A stretch of 64,000 bases of DNA, taken from assembly GCF_012928505.1 (NCBI RefSeq), contig NZ_JABBJN010000019.1, forward strand, positions 1-64,000, written 5' to 3'. The notes under the pieces were generated by a model, which saw only the letters and a program-made list of their open reading frames with translations, searched no databases and had not been told where the DNA came from. Below are positions 35,483 through 44,902 of this stretch, piece after piece; positions within the stretch are counted from its first letter, which is position 1, and every line of letters starts with the position of its first letter. The DNA comes from Achromobacter sp. Bel. GTDB taxonomy: Bacteria; Pseudomonadota; Gammaproteobacteria; Burkholderiales; Burkholderiaceae_B. The position numbers and the translations under genes are program-made.

Positions 35483-36198
35483 GGTGTCTGCGTTGCCGGG
35501 GAAAAGAGGGGATCGAGTTGCAGGCGGCGGGCCGCCTGCTGCAAATGGAAGACCGCCGCTTGGCGGGCCTGTTCGGGATTGCCGGCGAGAATGGCCTCGA
35601 ACACGGCGACGTGTTCCTGATGCACGGTCGCGGTCAGCCCCTCCTGCAAGCGGCTATTGGACCGCGCGGTGCGCACCGCCAGCCGCAGTTGCAGGTTCAG
35701 GTACTGCAACAGGCCCTGATAGGTGCTGTTGTGCGTCGCCGCGGCAATCGCCAGGTGAAGCGCCACGTCGTGCTCCACCCCTTGTTCGGGATGTTCAAGA
35801 TGGGCCTCCAGGGCTGCCAGCGCCTCGGCCATGGCGGCCAGATCGGCGGGGGTGCGCCGCAGGGCTGCTAACGCGGCCGCGCCCCCTTCCAGTTCCATCC
35901 GCAATTCATAGACGTTGGCCAACTGGGCGCGGTCCACGCCGATGCCGCTGGATACCTGGAACCCCTGGGCACCCGTGCGCGACACCACCGTGCTACCCGA
36001 GCCCTGCCGGCTCTGGATCATGCCTTGGGCGCGCAGGCGTTCCGTCGCCTCGCGGATCACGGCGGCGCTGACGCCGTATTGCCCGGCCAGGATACGGCCG
36101 GACGGCAGTTTGGCGCCGACAGGATGCACGCCATCGGTAATGTCCGCGGCGATCTGGCGGGCGACCTGTTCGGTCAAGGTCAGGGTCTTGGTCAGCAT
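35479..36198 (-). CDS. GntR-family regulator with FCD domain (FadR-type)
   Basis: 239 residues. The N-terminal winged helix covers about 5-75 (GAKLPSGRILAGQYGVSAAVIREATERLRAQGMIQSRQGSGS) and the all-helical FCD ligand domain about 95-225, with His residues in the metal-binding part (HLAIAAATHNSTY). It is of the type that controls lactate, glycolate or other acid use. Its stop overlaps the start of the oxidase gene, so the regulator controls its own operon. A perfect palindrome GTTATCTGATAAC lies just upstream (36226-36238). Confidence 0.92.
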   Translation of the reverse strand: MLTKTLTLTEQVARQIAADITDGVHPVGAKLPSGRILAGQYGVSAAVIREATERLRAQGMIQSRQGSGSTVVSRTGAQGFQVSSGIGVDRAQLANVYELRMELEGGAAALAALRRTPADLAAMAEALAALEAHLEHPEQGVEHDVALHLAIAAATHNSTYQGLLQYLNLQLRLAVRTARSNSRLQEGLTATVHQEHVAVFEAILAGNPEQARQAAVFHLQQAARRLQLDPLFSPATQTP

Positions 36199-36225
36199 GG
36201 CAGGGATTATAGGCTGACTTTTCAG

Positions 36226-36238
36226 GTTATCTGATAAC
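36226..36238. promoter_or_regulatory. Putative FCD-regulator operator
   Basis: GTTATCTGATAAC, a perfect 13-bp palindrome centred on T36232, 28 nt upstream of the regulator's ATG. A third GGTTATC half-site is at 36248-36254. Confidence 0.7.
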
Positions 36239-36281
36239 TTTTAATGCGGTTATCCCTAAAATCCCAGACGCCCGTCCCCCC

Positions 36282-37478
36282 TCAAGCCGGGGCGGGTTCT
36301 CCGCTGGAGCCGGCCGGCACCGAGGCGTCAGCATCCCCGCCCCCGACAATCTCGCAGCAGCGCCCGCCGCGCGCCTTGGCCCGGTACAACGCGGCGTCCG
36401 CCGAATCCAGCGCGGCCTGCGGGCTGCGATTGGCGCCCGAAATGATCGAAATGCCGATCGAAAGCCCCACGCTGACCCGCGTGCCATCCGCCAGAGAGAT
36501 AGCCTGGGAGGCGTCGCGCAGCAAGTGTTCACCCAGCCGCAGCGCAGCCGTGGCGTCGATGCCCGTCACCAGCACGATGAATTCGTCACCCCCGATCCGG
36601 GCGGCCACGTCGTCCACCCGCAGCATGGCCCGCATGCGTTGGGCAACGGTGGTCAAGACCTGATCGCCCGCGGCATGGCCGTAGGTGTCGTTGATCCGCT
36701 TGAAATCGTCCATGTCCATGTACAGCAGCGCGGCATGGCTGTCGTGTCCCCGCGCGCTGGCGCAGACCTGCTCCAACGCCGCCTGCAACCCGGTGCGGTT
36801 GGCCAGGCCCGTCAACGCGTCCTGGCTGGCTCGACGTTCGCTGTCGCGCTCGGCCAACATGGTCGACACCAGGATGCGGTTCAGCCGATGCGAGGCGATG
36901 CTCATGCTGACCAGGTAGAACGGGATCTGGATGAAGACGATGGCGGTGACGTACTCGCCGGTGAACAGCGCGCCCAGGCACATCGGCCCCAGGCTCAGAA
37001 AGATCATCGCGCCGACCAGCCGGGGCGCGCCGTAGTTGCGAAAGCAGATGCCGCCTGCCATCGCGCCGCAGGACACCCCGGCCAAGGTGGCGGCCAGCCA
37101 ATCCCCGTTCAGGAAGGTGATGAACACGCCATAGCCGACGCTGAAGGCCCACAGCAGTGCCAGCAGGATGTAGACGTCGGTATGGGTGTTACCGCCCTTG
37201 GGCGCGGCGCGCAAGGCGGCGCGCAGGATGGTGACCCGGACGATGGCCAGCACCAGCTCCAGCGCCAGCCACGAGATATACAGCGGTTCGGGCCGGCGCC
37301 ACGTGACCACGCCGGAAATCATCAGGGTATTGATGACGCCGCCGGCAAAGATGGGCAGCGTGCCAAACAGGCTGGCGATCAGCGCCGCGCGAATATCCGC
37401 AGGCGTGTCTTGCCCGGCGTGCGTCAACCACCGCGTCAGGCGCCACTTGGGCAAGCTGAACTTCAGTCCTGTATCCAC
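36282..37478 (-). CDS. Membrane diguanylate cyclase (GGDEF)
   Basis: 398 residues. The N-terminal half has about six hydrophobic segments (from about 30 to 195), with no recognised sensor name. The C-terminal GGDEF domain (about 212-380) is catalytic: GGDEF at 296-300, and the inhibitory I-site RVDD at 287-290 five residues before it. It makes c-di-GMP from two GTP, so it acts in biofilm or motility control, with product inhibition. No EAL domain. It starts at GTG 37478 (no ATG nearby in frame). Confidence 0.92.
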   Translation of the reverse strand: MDTGLKFSLPKWRLTRWLTHAGQDTPADIRAALIASLFGTLPIFAGGVINTLMISGVVTWRRPEPLYISWLALELVLAIVRVTILRAALRAAPKGGNTHTDVYILLALLWAFSVGYGVFITFLNGDWLAATLAGVSCGAMAGGICFRNYGAPRLVGAMIFLSLGPMCLGALFTGEYVTAIVFIQIPFYLVSMSIASHRLNRILVSTMLAERDSERRASQDALTGLANRTGLQAALEQVCASARGHDSHAALLYMDMDDFKRINDTYGHAAGDQVLTTVAQRMRAMLRVDDVAARIGGDEFIVLVTGIDATAALRLGEHLLRDASQAISLADGTRVSVGLSIGISIISGANRSPQAALDSADAALYRAKARGGRCCEIVGGGDADASVPAGSSGEPAPA

Positions 37479-37617
37479 GCCGTCACGTCCATCGCCATTA
37501 CCTGAATTGAGTAGGCTGGCTGGCGTTATAGCAGGTATTTCAAGCCTTTAATATTGTCCCCAAGGGCAATAAGGGCACGGCGCGAGCGGAAATCCCGAGT
37601 GGCGCGAGACGGCGGCC

Positions 37618-38373
37618 TCAGTGCCCGCGATGGCCGCAGACCGCGCACTCCGGGTCGCGCTGGACGTTGACGCTGCGCCATTGCATGGTGCGAACGTCCA
37701 GCCACAGCAAGCGGCCGGACAGGCTCTCGCCCACGCCGGACAGCAGCTTCAGCGCTTCGGCCGCCTGCATGCTGCCGATGATGCCCACGACCGGGGCGAA
37801 CACGCCCATCGTGGCGCAGTTGGCTTCCTCGACGTCGTCCGCTTCCGGAAACAGGCAGTGGTAGCAGGGCGCGTTGTCGTCGCGCAGGTCGTACACGCTG
37901 ACCTGGCCGTCAAAGCGGATCGCCGCGCCGGACACCAGCGGCTTGCGATGCTGCACGCAGGCGCGGTTGATGGCGTGGCGCGTGGTGAAGTTGTCGGTGC
38001 AGTCCAGCACCAGGTCGGCAGCGGCGACGGCGTCGGACAGCGACTGGTCTTTCAGGCGTTCGACGCGGGCATGGACCTGCGCCTGGGGATTGAACGCCGC
38101 CAGCATGTCGCGTCCGGATTCGGCCTTGGGGCGGCCGACGCTTGCAGTGGTGTGGAGGATCTGGCGTTGCAGGTTGCTGAGTTCGACCACGTCGTCGTCA
38201 GCCAAGGTGATGTCGCCCACGCCGGCGGTGGCCAGATAGAGCGCAGCGGGTGAACCGAGTCCACCCGCCCCAACGATGAGCACACGCGCCGCCAGCAGTT
38301 TTTCCTGCCCTTCGATTCCCAGCTCGTCGAGCAGGATGTGGCGGGCGTAGCGCAGCAATTGCTCGTCGTTCAT
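37618..38373 (-). CDS. moeB: MoeB/ThiF-type sulfur carrier protein adenylyltransferase
   Basis: 251 residues. The ATP-binding GAGGLGSPAALYLATAG is at about 36-52, and CTDNFTTRHAIN follows. Two zinc-binding cysteine pairs are present (PCYHC and PECAVCGH near the end). It adenylates the C-terminal Gly-Gly of MoaD (molybdopterin synthesis) or ThiS (thiamine). MoeB is the usual name for this place next to ctpA in betaproteobacteria. Its ATG overlaps the stop of ctpA (ATGA at 38370-38373). Confidence 0.9.
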   Translation of the reverse strand: MNDEQLLRYARHILLDELGIEGQEKLLAARVLIVGAGGLGSPAALYLATAGVGDITLADDDVVELSNLQRQILHTTASVGRPKAESGRDMLAAFNPQAQVHARVERLKDQSLSDAVAAADLVLDCTDNFTTRHAINRACVQHRKPLVSGAAIRFDGQVSVYDLRDDNAPCYHCLFPEADDVEEANCATMGVFAPVVGIIGSMQAAEALKLLSGVGESLSGRLLWLDVRTMQWRSVNVQRDPECAVCGHRGH

Positions 38374-39815
38374 TTGTCCTTGCTGGGCTCGACTCCGGTC
38401 GGCGTGATCGTCATGCGCGTGGGCGTGCCGCCGCCGGCCTTGGCGTCAGCCTTGGCCTGCGCGCGGGCCGAACCCTTCTGCACCGGCTTGCCGGCCAGCA
38501 CGTTCAGCGCCTGCTGCAGCTGGAAGTCGTCCTTGCCGCCGAATTCGAAAACCTTGGTCGGCACATCGACGTTGTCCTGATTCGAATTGGACTTCACTTC
38601 GTTGGACGTGCCCGGGTTGGACAGGTGGCGTTGCAGGTCGGCTTCGCGCGGCAGGCGGAACAGGTCGCCGTCGGCCGTATCGGCCACGACGTAGTCCGGT
38701 TCGATGCCGGTGGCCTGGATGGAACGGCCGTTGGGCGTGAAGTAGCGCGACGTGGTCAGCTTGACCGCGGTGCTTTCGGACAGCGGCAGGATGACCTGCA
38801 CCGAGCCCTTGCCGAAGGTGCGGTTGCCCAGCACCTTGGCGCGCTTGTGGTCTTGCAGCGCGCCGGCCACGATCTCGGAAGCCGAGGCCGAACCCACGTT
38901 CACCAGCACCACCATCGGCACGGTCTTGGTCCAGGCGGGCAGGCCGGCCAGGTAGTTGCTTTCGCCGCGGGCGTATTCCGACGGCGTGGCCAGGTACTTG
39001 TGGCGGGCGTCGGGCGTGCGGCCGTCGGTGGACACCACCAGGGCGTCGGCCGGCAGGAAGGCGCCGGACACGCCGATGGCGCTGGTCAGCAAACCGCCCG
39101 GGTCGTTGCGCAGATCCAGGACGAGGCCCTTGAGCGGTTCTTTCGCGCCCAGTTCCTTCAGTTCCTTGGCAAGGTCCGAACCGGTCTTTTCCTGGAACTG
39201 CGCCACGCGGATGTAGCCCACGCCGTTGTCCAGCATCTTGCTGCGCACGCTGCGCACCTTGATGATGTCGCGGACGATCTTCAGCACGATGGGCTGGGGA
39301 CGGTCGGCGCGCATGATGGTCAGCGTGATCGGCGACTTGGGCGCGCCACGCATGAGCTTGACCGCGTCGTTCAGCGTCATGCCCTTGGTGGGCGTGTCGT
39401 CGATCTTGATGATCAGGTCGCCGGCCATGACACCTGCGCGCGCGGCGGGCGTGCCTTCGATCGGCGAGATCACCTTCACGAAGCCGTCTTCAGCGCCAAC
39501 CTCGATGCCCAGGCCGCCGAACTCGCCTTGCGTGGCCGTCTGCATTTCGCGGAAGGCGTCGGCATCCAGATAGGCGGAATGCGGGTCCAGGTTGGAGACC
39601 ATGCCAGAGATGGCATTGTCGATCAGGGTCTTGTCGTCGACCGCCTCGACGTAGTTGTTCTTGATGGCGGCGAAAACGCTGGTCAGTTGCCTGAGCTCGT
39701 CCAGGGGCAAGGGACTGCCGCGCTGGGCGACGGCTGTCACTCCAACACTAAGCAATACACCAGCCACCGCACCGATGGCTATCAGACCGAAACCGCGAAA
39801 CTTGCGAGTGCCCAT
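38370..39815 (-). CDS. ctpA: Carboxy-terminal processing protease (S41)
   Basis: About 481 residues from ATG 39815 (GTG 39821 is two codons upstream). An N-terminal signal or anchor (10-30) is followed by a PDZ domain (about 95-185) and the S41 core. The catalytic dyad is Ser311 in GSASASEI and Lys336 in RTFGKGS. It trims C-termini of periplasmic proteins and helps in cell-wall hydrolase turnover. It sits in the conserved block gpmA-envC-ctpA-moeB. A GGGAAG ribosome site precedes the start. Confidence 0.95.
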   Translation of the reverse strand: MGTRKFRGFGLIAIGAVAGVLLSVGVTAVAQRGSPLPLDELRQLTSVFAAIKNNYVEAVDDKTLIDNAISGMVSNLDPHSAYLDADAFREMQTATQGEFGGLGIEVGAEDGFVKVISPIEGTPAARAGVMAGDLIIKIDDTPTKGMTLNDAVKLMRGAPKSPITLTIMRADRPQPIVLKIVRDIIKVRSVRSKMLDNGVGYIRVAQFQEKTGSDLAKELKELGAKEPLKGLVLDLRNDPGGLLTSAIGVSGAFLPADALVVSTDGRTPDARHKYLATPSEYARGESNYLAGLPAWTKTVPMVVLVNVGSASASEIVAGALQDHKRAKVLGNRTFGKGSVQVILPLSESTAVKLTTSRYFTPNGRSIQATGIEPDYVVADTADGDLFRLPREADLQRHLSNPGTSNEVKSNSNQDNVDVPTKVFEFGGKDDFQLQQALNVLAGKPVQKGSARAQAKADAKAGGGTPTRMTITPTGVEPSKDK

Positions 39816-39899
39816 GCACACTTCCCGAATTTTGTTTTCGCCGATGGGGTTTGGTAATTCACCAACGGTTATTTACCAACGACAATTTTGCCAATGCCC

Positions 39900-41495
39900 C
39901 TACTGGGCCAGCCACTGGGCCGGATCCACAGGAGCGCCACGATGGCGAATTTCAAAGTATAGGCCGGATTCCACTTGGCCGCCGGTTGCCCCTACCGTAG
40001 CAATAGTATCGCCACCTGTCACCGAATCTCCCACTCGTTTGAGCAGACTTTGGTTGTAAGCATAGACCGTCAGGTACTGCTGGCCATGATCCACAATGAT
40101 GAGGTTGCCAAAACCGCGCAGCCATTCGGCGTAGACGACCGTGCCGGGGGCCACCACTTTGACGGGCGTGCCTTCCGGCGCGCGCAGCACCACGCCACGC
40201 CAGACGCCGCCGTCCGGGCGGTCGACCCCGAAACGGCCCTGCACCTGCCCGCGCACCGGCATGGCCAGACCATGCTTCAAACCGCTGCCGCCGCCAAGCG
40301 GCACCGCCCGGGCGGTCTGCTGGGCCGAAGCGCTACGGGTTGGAGTGGTTTCGGCCTCGGCGGGTTCCGCCTTTTTGGGGGGATCCGCGGGTTTTGCCGA
40401 AGCGGCCGGCGTATCGGCCGGATCCGTCAGGCGGGTATGGCGTTGTTCAGCCGGACGTAATCCGGCCGCGTCCGGGTCGGCCACGGCGATCGGGACGCGA
40501 TTCTGGCGCGACGCCGCTTCCACCTGCTCGCGAGCCTGCGCCGCATCTTGCGCGTCGCGGCTATCGCGGTCGCGCCGGGCGGCGGCGTCGGCCGCCACCT
40601 TGCGGTCCGCTTCCGCCTTCTTGCGGGCGTCGTCCGCGCGACGTTGCGCTTCGGCGCGTTTTTTGGCTTCTTCGGCCGCGCGGCGGGCTTCTTCCACCCG
40701 ACGGGCTTCCTCGGCCTTCTTGCGCGCCTCTTCGGCCTTGCGGGCCTCTTCGATCTGCTTGGTGATCGCCGCGTCCAGGTCGGTGATCAGGCGCGACAGG
40801 CGCTGATCGTCGCGCCCCAGCTTGTTGGCTTCGGCGCGCTGGGCGGCGATCTGCCCTTCCAGCTGCGCCAGCAGCGTGGCGCGCTCTTTCTGCTGGCCGA
40901 CCAGGGCGGTCTTCTGCTCGGACGTTTCGGCCACGACTTTTTCAATCTCGCCACGGCGCGCGTCGGCGCGCGTCTGCAAGGCGGCCAGGCGCTCGATATC
41001 GGCCCGCAACGCCTGCACGGCGTTGGCGCGGGCCTGGGACACGTAGTCCAGGTAGCCCAGGTTGCGGCCCAGCACCTGGGGATCGTCGCCGGACAGCAGG
41101 GCCGTCCAGGGCGACACGCCGCTGGTGTACTGGGTGCGAAGCTGCTCGGCGAGTTCGGCGCGGCGCTTTGCCAGCACGGCCTCTTGCGCGCCGATCTGCT
41201 TTTCCAGGCCGGTCAGGTCAGCCTGCGCCTGGCGGTTGGCATCGGCCAGCTCCCGCAAGCGCAGGTTGATCTTGGAAATCGAGGATTCCGACTGTTTGAG
41301 CGCGTCGGCCGCTTCCTTGCGGGCAGCCTCGCGGCCGTCGATGTCCTTTTGCAGGTTCTCGATGCGGTCGCGCAAGGCGGCCTGCTGACGTTCGGCGTCG
41401 GACTGGCGTCCGGCAAGGTCGTTGGGCGCCGCCTGAGCCGACAGCCCCCCACCGGCCAACATGACCGCCAACAACCACCCTGCCGTGCGACGCAT
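39900..41495 (-). CDS. envC: Murein hydrolase activator EnvC (LytM domain)
   Basis: 531 residues. A signal peptide (cleavage near SAQAA, about 25) is followed by a long coiled coil (about 30-260), a charged Lys/Arg/Ala/Glu-rich segment and a Pro-rich linker. The C-terminal LytM/M23 domain covers about 405-530. The zinc site looks lost: the usual Gly-His-Gly and HxH positions read WRGVVL and FEIRHRG. This matches EnvC, an activator and not an enzyme, which stimulates the amidases AmiA/AmiB for septum splitting. Start ATG 41495 is where the signal peptide begins; the frame above it to 41606 overlaps gpmA. It is part of the gpmA-envC-ctpA-moeB block. Confidence 0.92.
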   Translation of the reverse strand: MRRTAGWLLAVMLAGGGLSAQAAPNDLAGRQSDAERQQAALRDRIENLQKDIDGREAARKEAADALKQSESSISKINLRLRELADANRQAQADLTGLEKQIGAQEAVLAKRRAELAEQLRTQYTSGVSPWTALLSGDDPQVLGRNLGYLDYVSQARANAVQALRADIERLAALQTRADARRGEIEKVVAETSEQKTALVGQQKERATLLAQLEGQIAAQRAEANKLGRDDQRLSRLITDLDAAITKQIEEARKAEEARKKAEEARRVEEARRAAEEAKKRAEAQRRADDARKKAEADRKVAADAAARRDRDSRDAQDAAQAREQVEAASRQNRVPIAVADPDAAGLRPAEQRHTRLTDPADTPAASAKPADPPKKAEPAEAETTPTRSASAQQTARAVPLGGGSGLKHGLAMPVRGQVQGRFGVDRPDGGVWRGVVLRAPEGTPVKVVAPGTVVYAEWLRGFGNLIIVDHGQQYLTVYAYNQSLLKRVGDSVTGGDTIATVGATGGQVESGLYFEIRHRGAPVDPAQWLAQ

Positions 41496-41502
41496 AAAAA
41501 TA

Positions 41503-42255
41503 TCAGTCCTTCTTAGCCTTGCCTTGGGCCGCGACTGCAGCCATGGCCGCCTCGATCTCGGCGGCATCGCCCAGATAATAGTGGCGGATGGGACGCAGGT
41601 CATCATCCAATTCGTAGACCAGCGGCTGGCCGGTCGGAATATTCAGGTTGACGATGTCGTCGTCCGACACATTGTCCAGGTGCTTGATCAGCGCGCGCAA
41701 GCTGTTGCCGTGGGCGGCGACCAGCACCTTGCGGCCGGCGCGGATGGCCGGGGCGATGGATTCGTTCCAGAACGGCAGCACGCGGGCCACGGTGTCCTTC
41801 AGGCACTCGGTAGCCGGCAGCTGGTCGGCAGGGATCTTGGCGTAGCGGCTGTCGAAACGCGGATGGCGCTCGTCGTCCAGCGAGAGCGGCTCCGGGGCGA
41901 TGGCGTAGGCGCGGCGCCAGACCAGCACCTGCTCGTCGCCGTACTTGGCGGCGGTTTCGGCCTTGTTCAGGCCCTGCAGCGCGCCGTAGTGGCGTTCGTT
42001 CAGGCGCCAGTTCACACCCACCGGGGTGTACATGGCGTCCATGGCGTCCAGCGCGATCCACAGGGTGCGGATGGCGCGCTTGAGCACGGACGAATACGCC
42101 AGATCGAAGGTGTAACCCTCTTTCTTCAGCAATTCTCCGGCCTTGCGGGCCTGTTCGCGGCCGGTTTCGGTCAGGTCGACGTCGGTCCAGCCGGTGAAGC
42201 GGTTTTCCAGATTCCACTGGCTTTCGCCGTGGCGCATCAGAACAAGTTTATGCAT
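41503..42255 (-). CDS. gpmA: 2,3-bisphosphoglycerate-dependent phosphoglycerate mutase
   Basis: 250 residues. The phospho-histidine motif [10 protein letters not shown] is at about 6-15, with the other conserved segments: [15 protein letters not shown] and [13 protein letters not shown]. It exchanges 3- and 2-phosphoglycerate in glycolysis. It is the first gene of the leftward block ending with moeB, and divergent from the rhodanese gene. Confidence 0.97.
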   Translation of the reverse strand: MHKLVLMRHGESQWNLENRFTGWTDVDLTETGREQARKAGELLKKEGYTFDLAYSSVLKRAIRTLWIALDAMDAMYTPVGVNWRLNERHYGALQGLNKAETAAKYGDEQVLVWRRAYAIAPEPLSLDDERHPRFDSRYAKIPADQLPATECLKDTVARVLPFWNESIAPAIRAGRKVLVAAHGNSLRALIKHLDNVSDDDIVNLNIPTGQPLVYELDDDLRPIRHYYLGDAAEIEAAMAAVAAQGKAKKD

Positions 42256-42315
42256 GGTTTGGCACGCTTTCCGCGCGGGTTAAAGTTAGGGGATGGTTAA
42301 AGAATGCGCTCATTT

Positions 42316-42321
42316 TATAAT
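42316..42321. promoter_or_regulatory. TATAAT element between gpmA and the rhodanese gene
   Basis: A perfect -10 hexamer in the A/T-rich centre of the 184-nt divergent region. The -35 region is weak, so I do not fix which gene it serves. Nearby, TTGATTTTGCCC is repeated in part (42326-42349). Confidence 0.4.
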
Positions 42322-42439
42322 TGAGTGATTTTGCCCTTGATTTTGCCCCGGCGCACCCGCCCATTTCCCTGGCGCGGCCCCTGAGGCGACGCCAAGGGTT
42401 CGCCCCTACCTGGCTTGTCGCCGTACTTCAGGATGCCCC

Positions 42440-42862
42440 GTGGATCTTCTGCAATTCTTGCTCGATAAAAACAACGTCTTCATCGTCGCCGTCGCCGTCA
42501 TTTCCGGCGTGATGCTGGCCATCCCCGCGCTCCGCAAGGGGCGCAGCGGCTCGGCCGTCAGCACCGGCGAGGCCATCCAGATGGTCAACCAGCGCAATGC
42601 CGTCTGGGTCGACGTGCGTCCCGCCGAGCAGTTCCAGGCCGGCCATATCGCCCAGGCTCGCAACGTGCCGGCAGCCGACATCGAACAAAAGGCCGCGTCG
42701 CTGCCCAAGAACAAGCCGCTGGTCGTGGTTTGCGACAATGGACGCGATTCCGCCCGCGCCGCCGCCAAGCTGCGCGCGCAAGGTTTCACCGACGTGGTGC
42801 CGCTCGATGGCGGCATGCGCGCATGGTCGGCCGCCAGCCTGCCGGTTACCCAGAAGGGTTGA
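42440..42862 (+). CDS. Rhodanese-like domain protein, membrane-anchored
   Basis: 140 residues. One N-terminal membrane helix (about 11-30) precedes a rhodanese domain (about 42-135) with the active Cys98 in VVVCDNGRDSARAA. It carries persulfide sulfur from thiosulfate or another donor. The position upstream of grxC and secB is typical of betaproteobacteria. The sulfur acceptor is unknown. Confidence 0.92.
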   Translation: MDLLQFLLDKNNVFIVAVAVISGVMLAIPALRKGRSGSAVSTGEAIQMVNQRNAVWVDVRPAEQFQAGHIAQARNVPAADIEQKAASLPKNKPLVVVCDNGRDSARAAAKLRAQGFTDVVPLDGGMRAWSAASLPVTQKG

Positions 42863-42910
42863 ACCGGGGCGCCCGTCCCCTTCTTTCAAACCCGAATCGC
42901 AGGAGCGCCT

Positions 42911-43168
42911 ATGAATAAAGTCGTCATGTACAGCAAGGACTATTGCCCTTATTGCGCCCGCGCCAAGGCGCTGCTCGAGCAACGCGGCGTGGCCGACCTG
43001 GAGATCATCCAGATCGACCGGGATCCGTCCCAGCGCGATGTCATGATCGAACGTACCGGCCGGCGCACCGTGCCGCAGATCTTCATCGGCGATACCCATG
43101 TCGGCGGTTGCGACGACTTGATGGCCCTGGACCGCTCGGGAGGCCTCGCCCCCTTGCTCAACGGCTAA
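42911..43168 (+). CDS. grxC: Glutaredoxin 3
   Basis: 85 residues. The CPYC active site is Cys12-Cys15; the cis-proline ([10 protein letters not shown]) and the GG-C-D segment for glutathione ([12 protein letters not shown]) are both present. It reduces disulfides with glutathione, for example of ribonucleotide reductase or glutathionylated proteins. It is between the rhodanese and secB, probably one operon. Confidence 0.97.
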   Translation: MNKVVMYSKDYCPYCARAKALLEQRGVADLEIIQIDRDPSQRDVMIERTGRRTVPQIFIGDTHVGGCDDLMALDRSGGLAPLLNG

Positions 43169-43208
43169 TCGCCCTTACTTTTGCCCCCTCCCACCAACGG
43201 AAACACTC

Positions 43209-43754
43209 ATGGCTGATCAAGACCAAAACACCCAGCAAGAAGGCGGCAACGACGCGCCCTCGTTCAATCTGCAACGCGTCTACCTGAAAGACCTTTCGCT
43301 GGAAATGCCGAACGCGCCCCACGTCTTCCTGGAGCAAGAAGCGCCCCAGGTCGAAGTGAGCATCACCGTGGGCGGCCAGCGTCTGGCTGAAACCGTGTTC
43401 GAAACCACGGTCACCGTCACCGTCACCACCCGCATCAGCGACAAGGTCGTGTACCTGGTCGAAGGCACGCAAGCCGGCATCTTCGAAGCCGCCAACATCC
43501 CGGAAGAGCAGCTGGATCCGCTGCTGGGCATCGTCTGCCCGACGATGCTGTACCCGTACCTGCGCGCCAACATCGCCGATGCGATCACCCGCACCTCGAT
43601 GCCGCCGCTGCACCTGACCGAAGTCAACTTCCAGGCCCTGTACGAACAGCGCCTGGCCGAACTGCAGCAGCAGCAAGGCGCCGCTAACGGCAATGGCAAC
43701 AGCAACGGCAGCGACTCGGGCATCATCCTGCCCCCCAGCGCCACCCGCCAGTAA
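43209..43754 (+). CDS. secB: Protein-export chaperone SecB
   Basis: 181 residues, including the conserved core ([59 protein letters not shown]). The N-terminus (about 1-18) and the C-terminal tail (about 150-181, Asn/Gly/Ser/Gln-rich) are disordered extensions. It keeps preproteins unfolded and hands them to SecA. It lies between grxC and gpsA, as in many proteobacteria. Confidence 0.97.
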   Translation: MADQDQNTQQEGGNDAPSFNLQRVYLKDLSLEMPNAPHVFLEQEAPQVEVSITVGGQRLAETVFETTVTVTVTTRISDKVVYLVEGTQAGIFEAANIPEEQLDPLLGIVCPTMLYPYLRANIADAITRTSMPPLHLTEVNFQALYEQRLAELQQQQGAANGNGNSNGSDSGIILPPSATRQ

Positions 43755-43769
43755 GCTCGCCGCGCCCCG

Positions 43770-44852
43770 ATGAACAATCCCACAGAGCCGCGCCTGCGCG
43801 TCGCCGTCCTGGGTGCGGGAAGTTGGGGCACCGCGCTGGCGGCGGCCTCCAGCCGCCGCCACGCCACCCTGCTTTGGGCGCGCGACGCCGCGCAGGCTGC
43901 CAGCATGGCCGCCACGCACGAGAACGCGCGCTATCTGCCCGGCATTCCCCTGCCGCCGGCACTGAATATCTCCTCCGATCTCGACGCCACGCTGCGCAGC
44001 CTGCAAGACCAAGGCGCGCGCCGCCTGATCGTGCTGGGCGTGCCCGTGGCCGGGCTGACCGCCATTTGCGGCGAACTGTCGCGCCGGCTGCCCGCCTTGG
44101 GATTGCAGGACACCCCTATCGTCTGGACGTGCAAGGGCTTTGAAGCCGACACGGCCAGGCTGCCCCACGAAATCATGCGCGAGGCCCTGCCCGGCGCGGT
44201 CGGCGGCGCGCTGTCCGGCCCCTCATTCGCCCGCGAAGTCGCCCAGGGCCTGCCGGTGGCCCTGACGGTCGCCAGCACCAGCGCCGCCTTGCGCGACGCC
44301 ACCACCGCCGCCTTCCATGGCGCCGCGCTGCGCGTCTACGCCAGCTCTGACCTGGTGGGCGTGGAAGTGGGCGGCGCCTTGAAGAACGTGATCGCGGTCG
44401 CCTGCGGCATCGGCGACGGACTGGCGCTGGGCACCAATGCCCGCGCCGCGCTGATCACCCGCGGCCTGGCCGAAATGACGCGCTTCGGCGTGGCGCTGGG
44501 CGCCCGCGCCGAGACCTTCGCCGGGTTGACCGGCCTGGGCGACCTGGTGCTGACCGCCACGGGCGAACTGTCGCGCAACCGCCGCGTGGGCCTGGAGATC
44601 GGCGCCGGCCGCAAGCTCGCCGACATCCTGGCCAGCGGCATCACGGCCGAAGGCGTGCGTTGCGCGCGTGCCGCCCTGGACCGGGCCCGCGCCATCAATG
44701 TCGAATTGCCCATCACTGAAGCCGTCTGCGCCGTGCTGTTCGACGGCGTGGCGCCCATGACCGCGGTGTCCGCCCTGCTGGCACGCGATGCGCGCGACGA
44801 AAGCGCGGACGCGGGCGGCCCGCTGGACCCGTCGCTGGGCGGCCATCTCTGA
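43770..44852 (+). CDS. gpsA: Glycerol-3-phosphate dehydrogenase [NAD(P)+]
   Basis: 360 residues. The nucleotide motif [11 protein letters not shown] is at about 13-23; the catalytic Lys is in [12 protein letters not shown] and the substrate segment is in [14 protein letters not shown]-type sequence. It makes sn-glycerol-3-phosphate from DHAP for phospholipids. The C-terminal ~25 residues ([11 protein letters not shown]) are a loose tail. It is 15 nt after secB, probably in one operon. Confidence 0.96.
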   Translation: MNNPTEPRLRVAVLGAGSWGTALAAASSRRHATLLWARDAAQAASMAATHENARYLPGIPLPPALNISSDLDATLRSLQDQGARRLIVLGVPVAGLTAICGELSRRLPALGLQDTPIVWTCKGFEADTARLPHEIMREALPGAVGGALSGPSFAREVAQGLPVALTVASTSAALRDATTAAFHGAALRVYASSDLVGVEVGGALKNVIAVACGIGDGLALGTNARAALITRGLAEMTRFGVALGARAETFAGLTGLGDLVLTATGELSRNRRVGLEIGAGRKLADILASGITAEGVRCARAALDRARAINVELPITEAVCAVLFDGVAPMTAVSALLARDARDESADAGGPLDPSLGGHL

Positions 44853-44902
44853 CTCCCCCCCAACAACAAGACACCCGCACCGATTCCGAGGAGACATCCT
44901 TC

